A stretch of 64,000 nt of DNA from Halopseudomonas xinjiangensis (GCF_900104945.1 NZ_LT629736.1:1736001-1800000); one strand, 5' to 3'; positions 17,919-27,244 are shown, counted from the stretch's first letter. Notes: a model not told the origin generated them from the letters alone. Made by a program: numbers and translations.

Positions 17919-18689
17919 ATGTCCCCACTTCTTATCGGCAGTCTGGTAGCGATCGGCGTGCTGGTACTTATCAGCATCGGTTTTATCAGTCACAGTCTCG
18001 AACGTTCCAGACTCGAGCGCGCACGGCAGACGGCGGAGCTCAACGCCAAGGTCAGACACGCGAGCACCATCGCCGCGCAGCTGCCGGGCCAGTTCATGTC
18101 TGCAGAGTTGAAAGTGCTGCTGCTGAATATCGAGCGTCACCTGCTCTCGCAGCTGACCCGGCTGGACCGCAAGAACGAGCGCGCCGAACGCCAGCTTGAG
18201 CAGGTCAACCAGCAACTCAGCCTCGGCGAGGCAACCGTCGACAACCCTCCTGTCGCGGTGACCAGCGAAGCACAAGCCAAGGAAATCAGGCAGTTACTGG
18301 AAAGTCTTCACAAATTGATTACCCAGGCTCAGCAGGACGGACTGCTGGACAAAGCAGCGCTGCAACAATGGTCGGTGGTCATTCGTCAGCACCTGGTCTC
18401 GACCGCCCTGGACATGTTCCAGGCGCTGGCACGCCAGGCATTGCAGCAAGGCAAGCCGCGGGTCGCCAAGTTGCAATACGAACGCGCGATTGCCTATCTT
18501 CAGAAGCAGGCCAACCCGGCCCACGCCGAACAACTCGCGCTATTCAAGCGCCTGCATCGCGAAGCGGAAGAAGCCGCTATCCGTTCCGAGCAAGCCTCCA
18601 CGGCGGAGTCGAGCGAACTGGGCACGGGCCTGCAGGCGCTCGAAGCAGATGACGACGCCTGGAAGAAGAAAGCGGTGTACGACGACTGA
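17919..18689 (+). CDS. Membrane-anchored coiled-coil protein of unknown function
   Basis: A 256-residue protein with one N-terminal membrane anchor (about residues 4-26, LLIGSLVAIGVLVLISIGFI) and a long charged, Gln- and Leu-rich helical region predicted by eye to form coiled coils (RLERARQTAEL, ERAERQLEQVNQQLSLGEA). The later part (KPRVAKLQYERAIAYLQKQ) resembles a helical repeat. The start at 17919 is chosen because AAGAGAGG precedes it by seven bases; the frame itself opens at 17886. It sits 45 bases upstream of the GST gene on the same strand. I do not recognise a named family. Confidence 0.75.
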   Translation: MSPLLIGSLVAIGVLVLISIGFISHSLERSRLERARQTAELNAKVRHASTIAAQLPGQFMSAELKVLLLNIERHLLSQLTRLDRKNERAERQLEQVNQQLSLGEATVDNPPVAVTSEAQAKEIRQLLESLHKLITQAQQDGLLDKAALQQWSVVIRQHLVSTALDMFQALARQALQQGKPRVAKLQYERAIAYLQKQANPAHAEQLALFKRLHREAEEAAIRSEQASTAESSELGTGLQALEADDDAWKKKAVYDD

Positions 18690-18734
18690 CAATCCGCCTC
18701 CGTCCAGGAGGCGCATGCCTAGGATTTTCTGCTT

Positions 18735-19391
18735 ATGTCTCTGACTGTCTACGGCGCCATTCTGTCGCCTTTCGTTCGCAAGATTCGCATCATCCTGGCT
18801 GAACACCAGATCGAACATGAACTGGTTGCCCAGGCGCCTTTCAAACAGCCGGACTGGTACTACGAGATAAGCCCTCTCGGCCGGATCCCGGCCATCAAGG
18901 ATGGCGACTTCACACTCGCCGACTCCGCAGTGATCGCCCAATACCTGGAAGAAAGTCGCGGCAAGCTGCATCTGTACGGCGCCTCGGCGCAGGAGGCGGC
19001 CAGGGTTCGCTGGCTCGAGAAGTTCGCCGACTACGAGTTGGCCCCGCTGGCCACATTCACCTGTTTTCGCAACCGCGTACTCAAACCGCTGATTGGCGAG
19101 CCATGCGATGAACAGGCGATCAGCAAGGCACTGACCGAGCAGCTTCCGCCGCTTTTCGATTATCTGGAGCAGGAACTGGGCGGCCAGGACTTTTTCCTCG
19201 GCACCTACAGCCTGGCCGACATAGCGGTCGCCAGTCAGCTCATCAACCTGGCTCATGGCGGCGAGGCGATCGACTCTGCTCGCTGGCCGGGGCTGGCGGG
19301 GCTACTGCGACGCGTTAGCGACCGGCAAGGCGTGGCCGGACTGTTAGCGGATGAGCAGCGTCTGCTGGCCAAGATGACTCAGCGCGGCTGA
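18735..19391 (+). CDS. Glutathione S-transferase family protein
   Basis: A 218-residue cytosolic GST. The thioredoxin-like N-terminal domain (SLTVYGAILSPFVRKIRIILAEH, then a cis-proline loop GRIPAIKDGDFTLADSAVIAQYLE) includes the ADSxVI motif that contacts the gamma-glutamyl group. An all-helical C-terminal domain follows with the conserved FLGTYSLADIAVASQL hydrophobic-staple region. In P. aeruginosa, a GST (PA2821) lies at the same place near sagS. The exact substrate class is unknown. The stop codon is one base away from the stop of the convergent ATPase gene. Confidence 0.9.
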   Translation: MSLTVYGAILSPFVRKIRIILAEHQIEHELVAQAPFKQPDWYYEISPLGRIPAIKDGDFTLADSAVIAQYLEESRGKLHLYGASAQEAARVRWLEKFADYELAPLATFTCFRNRVLKPLIGEPCDEQAISKALTEQLPPLFDYLEQELGGQDFFLGTYSLADIAVASQLINLAHGGEAIDSARWPGLAGLLRRVSDRQGVAGLLADEQRLLAKMTQRG

Positions 19392-19392
19392 G

Positions 19393-20280
19393 TCATCCCT
19401 GCAAGAGCGCCCGGCCGGTCCACGACCGGGCAAATTGATAGGCGCAGCGGCCGTTACGATTGCCCCGCGCCGACGCCCAACGGATCGCTTCGAGTTCCAG
19501 CGCGTCACTCCACGACCATTCGAGCCCGTGCCTGGCAGCCAATACGCCCAGCCAGTGCTTCACCACGTCCAGGTAATGTTGCTGACTGAAGGGGTAGAAC
19601 GACACCCAGAGTCCGAAACGGTCCGATAGCGCCACCTTCTCTTCGATCGCCTCGCCCGGGTGCAGCTCCCCATCCACCATGTTCGCCCCGAGGTTGTCGC
19701 TGCGCTGCTCCGGAAGCAAATGTCGACGGTTGGAGGTCGCGTAGAGCAACAGATTGTCCGGGGTCGACTCGACGGTGCCATCCAGTACGGTCTTGAGCGT
19801 CTTGTACGCGCTATCGTCGGCTTCGAAAGCCAGGTCATCGCAGAACAGCACGAAGCGCCACGGGAGTCCTTTGATAGCCTCGACGACGGCAGGCAGATGT
19901 ACCAGATCGGCCTTGTCGATTTCGATCAGGCGCATGCCGGAATCGGCGTAGGCGGCCAGCAAGGCGCGGACTAGTGACGACTTTCCGGTACCTCGGGCAC
20001 CCCAAAGCAAAGCATTGTTGGCGGGCAATCCTTCGACGAACTGATGCGTATTGCCCTCAAGCAGTTGTTTCTGCCTATCCACACCGACCAGGTCGGTCAT
20101 CGTGGTCGTCAGGTCGACCGTCAGCGGTCGCAACCACCCGCCCTCGCCTTCGGCCATCCAGCGCGCGGCGAGGATGCTACGCCAGTCGACCGGCACAGCT
20201 TCGCGTGGGAGGATCTGCTCATAGCGATCCAGAAAAGCGCTGACGCGCTGCATGAACTGTTCAATCGGCGTAGCGGACAT
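19393..20280 (-). CDS. DUF815 family AAA-type ATPase
   Basis: A 295-residue ATPase. An N-terminal helical segment is followed by the DUF815 core: VDRQKQLLEGNTHQFVEG, Walker A WGARGTGKSSLVRALL, Walker B-like FVLFCDDLAFE, then LDGTVESTPDNLLLYATSNRRHLLPE, which contains sensor-1 Asn, and a closing NGRCAYQFARSW motif. All are hallmarks of this family, whose cellular role is undefined. The frame extends to 20493, but GGGGAG just before the ATG at 20280 fixes the start. It is divergent from the SagS-like kinase (136-base gap) and convergent with the GST gene. Confidence 0.88.
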   Translation of the reverse strand: MSATPIEQFMQRVSAFLDRYEQILPREAVPVDWRSILAARWMAEGEGGWLRPLTVDLTTTMTDLVGVDRQKQLLEGNTHQFVEGLPANNALLWGARGTGKSSLVRALLAAYADSGMRLIEIDKADLVHLPAVVEAIKGLPWRFVLFCDDLAFEADDSAYKTLKTVLDGTVESTPDNLLLYATSNRRHLLPEQRSDNLGANMVDGELHPGEAIEEKVALSDRFGLWVSFYPFSQQHYLDVVKHWLGVLAARHGLEWSWSDALELEAIRWASARGNRNGRCAYQFARSWTGRALLQG

Positions 20281-20416
20281 GTGGTCTCCCCGGGATTCGA
20301 TAATTGCATTATCGTTCATGATATCCGGGCTGCGGCAAACCCGATTTTCCTTTCGGTGGTGTGGGTATTCTGCGCTAAGCTCCGGCTTAGATACGCAGCA
20401 GGATGCGCCGGCGCTC

Positions 20417-22762
20417 ATGAATATTCGTTTCACCGATCGACTGTCTTTCAAACAGGCCCGCCTGGGCGTCCTGGCCGCGTTCATCCTCGGCACGCTGCTT
20501 GGCCTGGTTCAGGTGGCACTGGACTACCAGTCCGAGGATGCCGCCATCGATCGTGAAATCCAGGCGCAAATCAATGTGAGCCTGGGGCCAGCCTCGCGCA
20601 TTGCCTACAACATAGACGCCGAGCTGGCGGCGGAGCTGGTCAACGGACTGCTGCAGTCACCGCCTATCGTCCGTGCCGAAATCGTCGATAACAACGGTAT
20701 GGCGCTGGCCAGCGTCAGCCGCCCCATGGCGTCCAGTCCCTACCGGTTGGTCAGCGATGCGCTTTTCGACCGCCGACGCGAATATTCCCAGCCCCTCTAC
20801 GTTCAGCACGCACCCAACGAGCTGCTCGGTCATCTGATCATCGAAGTCGATACCTTCCACCAGGGCGCGAGTTTCCTGCGTCGCGCCGGCCTGACCATGC
20901 TTTCAGGGTTCATTCTGAGTCTGGTGTTGTCGCTGATTCTCGTGGTGTTGTTCTACGGCATGCTGACCAAGCCTCTGGTTCGGCTGATCGATGATCTTCT
21001 CAACATGCGAACCGAAGAGGAGCGAAGCCGCCTGCCCTGCCCCGTCGGTCACGAGCGGGACGAGATCGGTGCACTGGTCGAAGTGATCAACCGGCAGCTG
21101 CAGAGCATCGACGTGAACATGCGCCAGAAGCTCCGTGCAGAGGAGCGCCTGCGCCAGTATCTGGAAGAATTGGAAATCATCGTCGAGGCGCGCACCACCG
21201 AGCTGCAGGATGCAAACATTCAACTGCGGTTGTCCAACCAGGAGCTGGAGCGCTCCCGCGAGGAAGCGCTGAGCATGGCGCGGGCACGCTCGGCATTTCT
21301 CGCCCATATGAGTCACGAAATCCGAACTCCGATCAACGGCTTGCTCGGCATGATCGGCCTGACGCTGGACAGTTCGCTCAACGACGAGCAGCGCCAGCAG
21401 CTGTCGATCGCCTACGACTCAGGCAAGGTGCTGGTTGCGCTGCTCAACGACATTCTCGACCTGTCGAAATTCGAAGCCGGCAAGCTGCAGCTCGAGCAGA
21501 TCCCGTTCGATCTTGGCGCGCTTGTCGAAGAGACCGCAGGCTTGCTCTCGCAGAACGTCGGCAAGCAGGACATCGAGCTGACCTGCCGGATAGATCCAGC
21601 CCTGCCTGGCATGCTTGTCGGCGACCCCACCCGCGTCCGGCAGATCATCAGCAACCTGCTATCCAACGCATTGAAGTTCACCGAGCAGGGCCACGTTGCC
21701 ATACGCGTGGAAACCGAACAGCGACGCAAGACCGAACAATGGGTGCACGTGATCATTCGCGACACGGGTATCGGTATTGCCAGCGAAGCGCTTGGCGAGA
21801 TCTTCAGTCCCTTCACTCAGGCCAACGCAAACATCTCCCGGCGCTTCGGCGGGACCGGCCTGGGCCTGACGCTCTGCAAAAGTCTCACCGAAGCGATGGG
21901 TGGCCAGTTGAAAGTCGAATCGGTCATCGACCAGGGCAGCACCTTCACCGTCAGCCTGCCGCTGCACACGCATATGCTGGTGCCGACCTTCGCCTTCCCG
22001 ACGCCACGCTCGGCAGTGGTGTTCAATCGTCAGGGGCGCCTGCAGGGACGCGTCCTGCTTGAACAGCTCGAGTACTGGCAGATGCGCTGCCACCTCATCG
22101 AGTACCGCGATGGCGAGCCGCTACCTGCCGAGCTTCCGGAAGCGGACTTCTGGCTGCTAGACAGCGTCGCGCTCGCCGAGCGCCTGGCCGACACCTGTCG
22201 CAGCATCCCGCGTCTGCTGGTCTGTTCCTATTCCCAACTCCGGAACACCGAGGACGCCCGGGCGTGCGGGATTTACCAGCAAGTACCCAGCCCACCGGCC
22301 CGCGCGCGGCTGGCAAGGGCCATCGAGGAGCTGTTCGTCGTAGACGTCACGCCCAGCCAGGCGGCCAGAGCGCTGCCGCCGCCGACGGGACAGCGCATTC
22401 TGCTGGTCGAGGACAACATGGTGAACCAGATGGTCGCCAAGGGCATGTTGAGCCGTCTGGGCTATCGGGTCGCCGTTGCCGAGCACGGCGAAGCCGCCCT
22501 CGACCGGTTGCAGGAGGAAGATTTCGAACTGGTGTTGATGGACTGCAATATGCCGGTGATGGACGGTTACGAGACCAGCAGACGAATGCGCGCCGATTCG
22601 CGCTGGCGGAACATTCCCGTCGTCGCGCTGACCGCCAACGCTCTACATGAGGATCGGCAACGCTGCGAAGAGGCCGGCATGAACGACTACCTGGCCAAGC
22701 CATTCAAACGTGAGGACCTGCAGGCATTGCTTGAGAAATGGCTGGGGCACACCGAGAGCTGA
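20417..22762 (+). CDS. sagS: SagS-like hybrid sensor histidine kinase / response regulator
   Basis: A 781-residue inner-membrane hybrid kinase. Membrane segments lie near residues 16-33 and 164-187, flanking a periplasmic sensor domain. HAMP and a coiled coil follow. HisKA has the phospho-acceptor His300 in SHEIRTP; the ATPase domain has the N box (IISNLLSNALKF), DTGIGIA and GTGLGLTL. A degenerate segment comes next, then a receiver domain with VEDNMVNQ and the acceptor Asp709 in LMDCNMPVMDG. There is no Hpt domain. Length, order and the neighbours (DUF815, OspR-like regulator) match P. aeruginosa SagS (PA2824), which steers surface attachment and biofilm development via HptB-linked phosphorelay. 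The ATG at 20417 is preferred to an upstream in-frame ATG at 20252 that lies inside the divergent gene. Confidence 0.88.
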   Translation: MNIRFTDRLSFKQARLGVLAAFILGTLLGLVQVALDYQSEDAAIDREIQAQINVSLGPASRIAYNIDAELAAELVNGLLQSPPIVRAEIVDNNGMALASVSRPMASSPYRLVSDALFDRRREYSQPLYVQHAPNELLGHLIIEVDTFHQGASFLRRAGLTMLSGFILSLVLSLILVVLFYGMLTKPLVRLIDDLLNMRTEEERSRLPCPVGHERDEIGALVEVINRQLQSIDVNMRQKLRAEERLRQYLEELEIIVEARTTELQDANIQLRLSNQELERSREEALSMARARSAFLAHMSHEIRTPINGLLGMIGLTLDSSLNDEQRQQLSIAYDSGKVLVALLNDILDLSKFEAGKLQLEQIPFDLGALVEETAGLLSQNVGKQDIELTCRIDPALPGMLVGDPTRVRQIISNLLSNALKFTEQGHVAIRVETEQRRKTEQWVHVIIRDTGIGIASEALGEIFSPFTQANANISRRFGGTGLGLTLCKSLTEAMGGQLKVESVIDQGSTFTVSLPLHTHMLVPTFAFPTPRSAVVFNRQGRLQGRVLLEQLEYWQMRCHLIEYRDGEPLPAELPEADFWLLDSVALAERLADTCRSIPRLLVCSYSQLRNTEDARACGIYQQVPSPPARARLARAIEELFVVDVTPSQAARALPPPTGQRILLVEDNMVNQMVAKGMLSRLGYRVAVAEHGEAALDRLQEEDFELVLMDCNMPVMDGYETSRRMRADSRWRNIPVVALTANALHEDRQRCEEAGMNDYLAKPFKREDLQALLEKWLGHTES

Positions 22763-22828
22763 AGGTGTACCAAGCATTGAGAGCGCAGTCAGGTGCGAAT
22801 AGGTCTTTCAGCTGATTTTCTGAATTCT

Positions 22829-22903
22829 GCTTCGCGGCCGGGTCCACTCCTACACAGCTTGAGTGCACCGCCCTTCTGTGTAGGAGCGCACCCGGGCGCG
22901 AAC
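22829..22903. repeat. REP-like inverted pair between sagS and ospR
   Basis: Two facing units of the pattern cttcgcgnccgggtncnctcctaca, the second as tgtaggagcgcacccgggcgcg. It belongs to the same family as the elements at 27.3, 33.9 and 52.4 kb. It lies between the convergent ends of the sagS-like and ospR-like genes. Confidence 0.7.
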
Positions 22904-22967
22904 AGCATGTTCAGACGGCAGCCAAAGCCGTACGTGGAGCCCCCTCCCCGCCGGCCATGCAACCGGA

Positions 22968-23432
22968 TCATCGGCCATCGCCGAGATTGCTCAGCAGCAT
23001 CGACAGTTGATCCCGCAGCGCAGCGATGTCGCTGGCCGGCATGCTGGTGGAGCAGACCAGCTTGCGGGGAATCTCTTCCGCGCGCGCGCGCAACTCGCTG
23101 CCCGCCCCAGTCAGGCTCAGGTGAACCTGGCGGTCATCACCTCCGCCTCCGCGACGACGCTCGACGAATTTCAACTGCTCGAGACGCTTCAGCAACGGCG
23201 TGAGCGTGCCCGAGTCCAGTCTCAGGCGCTCGCCTAGCGCCTTGACAGTCGGCGCCGGCGGCGCCTGTCTCTCCCACTCCCAGAGCACCAGCATCGCCAG
23301 ATATTGCGGATAGGTCAGCCCCAGCGGGTCGAGCAGCGGCTTGTACAGTCTGGTGATGGCTCGGGAGCTTGCGTACAGCTGAAAGCATAACTGGCTGTCC
23401 AGCGATAGCCAGTTGGAGTCCTCCGCGCTCAA
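22968..23432 (-). CDS. ospR: OspR-like MarR family redox-sensing repressor
   Basis: A 154-residue winged-helix regulator of the OhrR/OspR branch of MarR. Cys16 in the N-terminal helix (QLCFQLYASSR) is at the peroxide-sensing position; LDSGTLTPLLKRLEQLKFVERRR is the recognition helix and wing. A second cysteine, Cys127 (KLVCSTS), could form the intersubunit disulfide. The gene start overlaps the stop of the glutathione peroxidase gene by four bases (ATGA), so the pair is translationally coupled. This is the ospR-PA2826 arrangement. It should repress its own operon until oxidised. Confidence 0.88.
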   Translation of the reverse strand: MSAEDSNWLSLDSQLCFQLYASSRAITRLYKPLLDPLGLTYPQYLAMLVLWEWERQAPPAPTVKALGERLRLDSGTLTPLLKRLEQLKFVERRRGGGGDDRQVHLSLTGAGSELRARAEEIPRKLVCSTSMPASDIAALRDQLSMLLSNLGDGR

Positions 23433-23914
23433 GACAGCAGCTTCTCGATGTCCGCGGTGAGATCATCCGGCGAGGTCGTCGGCGCGTAACGGGTCACCTT
23501 CTCGCCGCTCGCATCCACTAGAAACTTGGTGAAGTTCCATTTGATCTTCTTGCTGCCCAGTACACCCGGCGCCTGCTGTTTCAGCTCGACAAACAACGGA
23601 TGGGCATCATCTCCATTGACGTCGACCTTGGAAAACAGCGGAAAGCTGACGCCGAAATTCAGTTCGCAAAACTCCGAGATTTCCTCGGCATTGCCCGGCT
23701 CCTGCCCCCCGAACTGATTGCAGGGAAAGCCCACGACGCGCAGGCCGCGCTCGCCGTAGGTCTTCCACAGTTGCTCAAGTCCTTTGTACTGCGGAGTAAA
23801 GCCGCACTTGCTGGCGGTGTTGACGATCAGGAATGCCTTGCCTTCAAGATCGGCCAAGCGGATCTCACGGCCGTCGATGGTGTTACAGGGGATGTGCAGA
23901 ATATTGGTGGTCAT
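23429..23914 (-). CDS. Glutathione peroxidase family thiol peroxidase
   Basis: A 161-residue cytosolic peroxidase. The peroxidatic Cys37 sits in NTASKCGFTPQYKGLE; the Gln-containing motif FPCNQFGGQEPG and the Trp/Asn motif KWNFTKFLVD complete the catalytic tetrad. As in most bacterial members, the selenocysteine position is Cys, and reduction by thioredoxin is likely. It is the first gene of the operon with ospR, and a long palindrome lies just upstream of its promoter region. It probably detoxifies organic and hydrogen peroxides. Confidence 0.92.
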   Translation of the reverse strand: MTTNILHIPCNTIDGREIRLADLEGKAFLIVNTASKCGFTPQYKGLEQLWKTYGERGLRVVGFPCNQFGGQEPGNAEEISEFCELNFGVSFPLFSKVDVNGDDAHPLFVELKQQAPGVLGSKKIKWNFTKFLVDASGEKVTRYAPTTSPDDLTADIEKLLS

Positions 23915-23964
23915 GGGCGCTCTCCTTGGATAAGCGCCCAGCCTAGCAGAGGTTGAATTGTAGT

Positions 23965-23989
23965 AAATTAGATTGCGTGCAATTAATTT
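23965..23989. promoter_or_regulatory. Candidate OspR operator (long imperfect palindrome)
   Basis: The core ATTGCGTGCAAT (23972-23983) is a perfect inverted repeat with a two-base centre. It is extended on both sides by AAATTA and TAATTT with a one-base offset. It lies 58 bases upstream of the peroxidase ATG and touches the last codon of msrB. Position and symmetry suit a MarR dimer; binding is inferred. Confidence 0.5.
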
Positions 23990-24387
23990 GTCGCTGCGCT
24001 TGGTTCGAACTTCATCGCTACCGAGTTGATGCAGTAACGAAGGCCGGACGGTGGCGGTCCGTCAGGAAAGACGTGGCCCAGGTGCGCGTCGCACTGCGCG
24101 CAGAGCACTTCGGTGCGATGCATGCCATGGCTGCGATCCTCTGCCTCGACCACGGCGTCGGCGCTGATCGGTTCGTAGTAGCTGGGCCATCCGCAACCGG
24201 CATCGAACTGGGTGCGCGTTTCGAAAAGCGGCGCATCACAGCACACGCAACGGTAGGTGCCAGGCGTGGTGTTGTTGTAGTACTCGCCGGTGAAGGGTCG
24301 CTCGGTGCCCTTCAGCCGGCAGACCTGAAACTGCGCATCGCTCAATTGCTCGCGCCAGGCGTTTTCGGTCTTGCTGACTTTCTTCAT
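23983..24387 (-). CDS. msrB: Peptide-methionine (R)-S-oxide reductase
   Basis: A 134-residue MsrB that reduces methionine-R-sulfoxide in proteins. The catalytic Cys119 is in [11 protein letters not shown]; Cys65 in [10 protein letters not shown] is near the usual resolving region. Four zinc ligands are seen as CVCC (47, 50) and CAQC (96, 99). GTYRC and GHVFPDGP are conserved family blocks. It is upstream of gpx on the same strand with a 68-base gap that holds the operator palindrome, so it may have partly separate control. It is divergent from alaA. Confidence 0.95.
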   Translation of the reverse strand: MKKVSKTENAWREQLSDAQFQVCRLKGTERPFTGEYYNNTTPGTYRCVCCDAPLFETRTQFDAGCGWPSYYEPISADAVVEAEDRSHGMHRTEVLCAQCDAHLGHVFPDGPPPSGLRYCINSVAMKFEPSAATN

Positions 24388-24519
24388 ATCGGCTCCGCAA
24401 GTTGTGATGTTCAGGCTTTCCCAGGGGCCGCCGCAGGACGTATGATGCGGCTTTGCCGTTGCGCCGGCGCCCGGCCGCCCCGCCTCACTTTAGCCCCCTG
24501 GATCGACAAGGTAAGCACC

Positions 24520-25731
24520 ATGCAGGTTAGCAAGTCCAATAAATTGGCCAATGTCTGTTATGACATTCGCGGGCCCGTCCTGCGTCATGCCAAGCGTCTT
24601 GAAGAAGAAGGCCACCGGATTCTCAAGCTGAATATCGGCAACCCTGCACCCTTCGGCTTCGAAGCGCCGGAAGAGATTCTCCAGGACGTGATCCTGAACC
24701 TGCCTACCGCGCAAGGTTACAGCGATTCCAAGGGCCTGTTTTCCGCACGGAAGGCGGTCATGCATTACACCCAGACCAAGGGCATTCCGGGCGTCACTAT
24801 CGAGGACATCTACCTCGGCAACGGCGTGTCCGAGCTGATCGTCATGTCGATGCAGGGGCTGCTCAACAACGGCGACGAAGTGCTGATTCCGGCACCCGAT
24901 TATCCGCTGTGGACGGCTGCGGTAAGCCTCTCGGGCGGCAAGCCGGTGCATTACCTGTGCGACGAGGAGTCCGACTGGTATCCGGACATCGAAGACATTC
25001 GCAGCAAGGTGACGCCGAACACGCGCGCCATCGTCGTGATCAACCCGAACAATCCGACCGGCGCGGTCTATTCGCACGACATGCTGGAGCAGTTGGCTCA
25101 GGTCGCACGCGAACACAACCTGATCATCTTCGCCGACGAAATTTACGACAAGATTCTCTATGACGGTGCCGAGCACGAGTCGCTCGCTGCGGTGGCGCCC
25201 GATGTGCTGTGCCTGACCTTCAACGGGCTGTCCAAGTCCTACCGCGTCGCAGGCTTCCGTTCCGGCTGGATGATCATCAGCGGACCGAAGCACCTCGCAC
25301 AGAGCTACATCGAAGGCATCGACATCCTTGCTTCCATGCGCCTGTGCGCCAACGTGCCGTCGCAGCATGCGATCCAGACCGCACTCGGCGGTTATCAAAG
25401 CATCAACGACCTCATCCTGCCGGGCGGCCGCCTGCTGGAGCAACGCGATGTTGCGTGGGAGTTGCTCAACGAGATTCCGGGCGTCAGCTGCACCAAGCCC
25501 AAGGGCGCGCTGTATCTTTTCCCCAAACTCGATCCCAAGGTCTACCCGATCCACAACGACGAGAAGATGGTGCTCGATCTTCTCCTCAAGGAGAAAATTC
25601 TCGTGGTGCAGGGTACGGCCTTCAACTGGCCCTGGCCGGATCACTTCCGCATCGTTTCCCTGCCGCGCAAGGATGATCTGGAAGTCGCCATCGGCCGCAT
25701 TGCCAACTTCCTCAAGACCTACCGGCAGTAA
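24520..25731 (+). CDS. alaA: Alanine-synthesising aminotransferase AlaA
   Basis: A 403-residue fold-type I PLP aminotransferase, very close in pattern to E. coli AlaA (YfbQ): KLANVCYDIRGPVLRHAKRLEEEG, LNIGNPAPFGFEAPEEIL, NLPTAQGYSDSKGL, VINPNNPTGAVYS, FADEIYDKILYD, and the Schiff-base lysine in NGLSKSYRVAGFRSGW. The C terminus ends with VVQGTAFNWPWPDHFRIVSLP. It converts pyruvate and glutamate to alanine and 2-oxoglutarate. The open frame begins far upstream at 23953, within msrB antisense; homology fixes the ATG at 24520. P. aeruginosa PA2828 is the positional counterpart. Confidence 0.93.
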   Translation: MQVSKSNKLANVCYDIRGPVLRHAKRLEEEGHRILKLNIGNPAPFGFEAPEEILQDVILNLPTAQGYSDSKGLFSARKAVMHYTQTKGIPGVTIEDIYLGNGVSELIVMSMQGLLNNGDEVLIPAPDYPLWTAAVSLSGGKPVHYLCDEESDWYPDIEDIRSKVTPNTRAIVVINPNNPTGAVYSHDMLEQLAQVAREHNLIIFADEIYDKILYDGAEHESLAAVAPDVLCLTFNGLSKSYRVAGFRSGWMIISGPKHLAQSYIEGIDILASMRLCANVPSQHAIQTALGGYQSINDLILPGGRLLEQRDVAWELLNEIPGVSCTKPKGALYLFPKLDPKVYPIHNDEKMVLDLLLKEKILVVQGTAFNWPWPDHFRIVSLPRKDDLEVAIGRIANFLKTYRQ

Positions 25732-25760
25732 GCCCGGCTGGCGATCGGAGCTGCACGAGC

Positions 25761-26198
25761 ATGGCTGACCTGCATATCGATGATTTCTACCGCGATGTTG
25801 CCGGCATCCTGCTCGCGCTGTACCGCAGCTTCCCGCAGCCGAGCATTCTCTTCGTCGAAGATCTGATTGGCCCGCAGGAACCGGACGCCTTCGGCGTGCC
25901 GGCACCGCGACACCAGGCGTGTTACAGCGCGATGCTGTGGCTGGCAGAGGAAGGCTTCCTGCGTTACGCGGACGTGATCCGCCAGGAAGGTCTCGACCAG
26001 TGCCGCCTGAGCGAACGCGCCTTCGTCATGCTCGCTACCCCCGCTCCGCATCTGGTGGATCCGCAGGTACCGGCAAGCATCGCCCGGCAGAAAGCCACCC
26101 TCGCCCAGCAGCTTCGCGATGCGCTTGCCGGCGGCTCTTCCACGCAGCTTGCCGATGTCGTACAGCGCTGTTTCAGGCGGTCTGGACCGGGTGTTTAG
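25761..26198 (+). CDS. Conserved hypothetical protein, PA2829-like by position
   Basis: A 145-residue soluble protein with an acidic N-terminal half (DDFYRDVAGILLALYRSFP, LFVEDLIGPQEPD) and a pattern resembling a small winged-helix (AMLWLAEEGFLRYADVIRQEGLDQCRLSERAFVML). It lies 29 bases after alaA and is probably co-transcribed with it. I know of no assigned function; a DNA- or protein-binding role is only suggested by the shape of the central part. Confidence 0.75.
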   Translation: MADLHIDDFYRDVAGILLALYRSFPQPSILFVEDLIGPQEPDAFGVPAPRHQACYSAMLWLAEEGFLRYADVIRQEGLDQCRLSERAFVMLATPAPHLVDPQVPASIARQKATLAQQLRDALAGGSSTQLADVVQRCFRRSGPGV

Positions 26199-26330
26199 GC
26201 GATACACCTTGAAACAGATCGCAGATTGAAAGCGGTACGCTTTCACCCAATATACGCAACTGCAGTAAGGCATTCGCTTCGCTCTTAGCGGTGCCTTCCC
26301 GCCTTATTATCTTCGGAGTTCACGATCACC

Positions 26331-27224
26331 ATGATGCGCATTTTGCTGTTTCTGGCGACCAACCTGGCTATCGTCCTGGTTGCCAGTGTCACCCTGAGTC
26401 TGCTCGGCGTCGGTACGATTCACGACGGCCAGGGAGGGATGAACCTCCAGGCCCTGCTGATTTTCTGCGCCGTGATCGGCTTCGCCGGCTCGTTCGTTTC
26501 GCTGTTCCTGTCAAAGTGGATGGCCAAACGTGGCACCGGTGCACGTGTCATCACACAGCCGCAGACCCGCCAGGAGCAGTGGCTGGTCGACACCGTAGCG
26601 GAACTGGCCGACAAGGCCGGTATCGGCATGCCTGAAGTGGCGATCTTCCCCTCGCGCGCTTCTAACGCGTTCGCCACCGGCTGGAACAAGAACGACTCGC
26701 TGGTCGCTGTTTCGGAAGGTATGTTGCAGCGCTTCAGCCCGGCTGAAGTGCGCGCGGTAATGGCTCACGAAATTGGCCACGTAGCCAACGGCGACATGGT
26801 GACCCTGACGTTGATCCAGGGCGTTGTGAACACTTTCGTGATGTTCTTCGCGCGAATCATCGGCAACTTCGTGGACCGCGCGGTGTTCCGTAACGAGGGT
26901 TCCGGCCCCGGTATTGGCTATTTCATCGCGACCATCGTCGCCGAGCTGGTGCTGGGTCTGCTGGCGAGCATCATCGTCATGTGGTTCTCGCGCCAGCGCG
27001 AGTTTCGCGCCGACGCAGCCAGCGCCCAGCTGGTTGGCTCCGGCAGCATGATCGCCGCACTGGAGCGTCTGCGTGCCGAACAGGGCATCCCTGTGGAAAT
27101 GCCCGGCGAGCTGACCGCCTTTGGCATTAACGGCAACCTGAAAAAGGGCCTGGCGGGTCTGCTGATCACCCACCCGCCGCTGGAAGAGCGCATCGCAGCT
27201 CTGCGAGCTGGCAACTACCGCTAA
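26331..27224 (+). CDS. htpX: Heat-shock membrane protease HtpX
   Basis: A 297-residue inner-membrane zinc metalloprotease of family M48B, involved in quality control of membrane proteins. Two N-terminal hydrophobic segments (residues 3-25 and 40-60) are followed by the HEIGH zinc motif at 146-150, two more hydrophobic segments, and the third ligand Glu in [14 protein letters not shown]. The end [16 protein letters not shown] is conserved in the family. A twin ATG lies at 26331 and 26334. It is followed by a strong terminator. Same position as PA2830. Confidence 0.95.
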   Translation: MMRILLFLATNLAIVLVASVTLSLLGVGTIHDGQGGMNLQALLIFCAVIGFAGSFVSLFLSKWMAKRGTGARVITQPQTRQEQWLVDTVAELADKAGIGMPEVAIFPSRASNAFATGWNKNDSLVAVSEGMLQRFSPAEVRAVMAHEIGHVANGDMVTLTLIQGVVNTFVMFFARIIGNFVDRAVFRNEGSGPGIGYFIATIVAELVLGLLASIIVMWFSRQREFRADAASAQLVGSGSMIAALERLRAEQGIPVEMPGELTAFGINGNLKKGLAGLLITHPPLEERIAALRAGNYR

Positions 27225-27244
27225 GAAATTGGCGGAACAACGAA

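Noticed and set aside
20252-20416. Upstream extension of the SagS-like kinase
   Set aside because: It would run through the divergent DUF815 gene start and add residues without homology; the ATG at 20417 directly precedes the membrane helix.
24490-25905. 471-residue frame opposite alaA
   Set aside because: A shadow of the alaA coding strand, of low-complexity composition and without a start signal.
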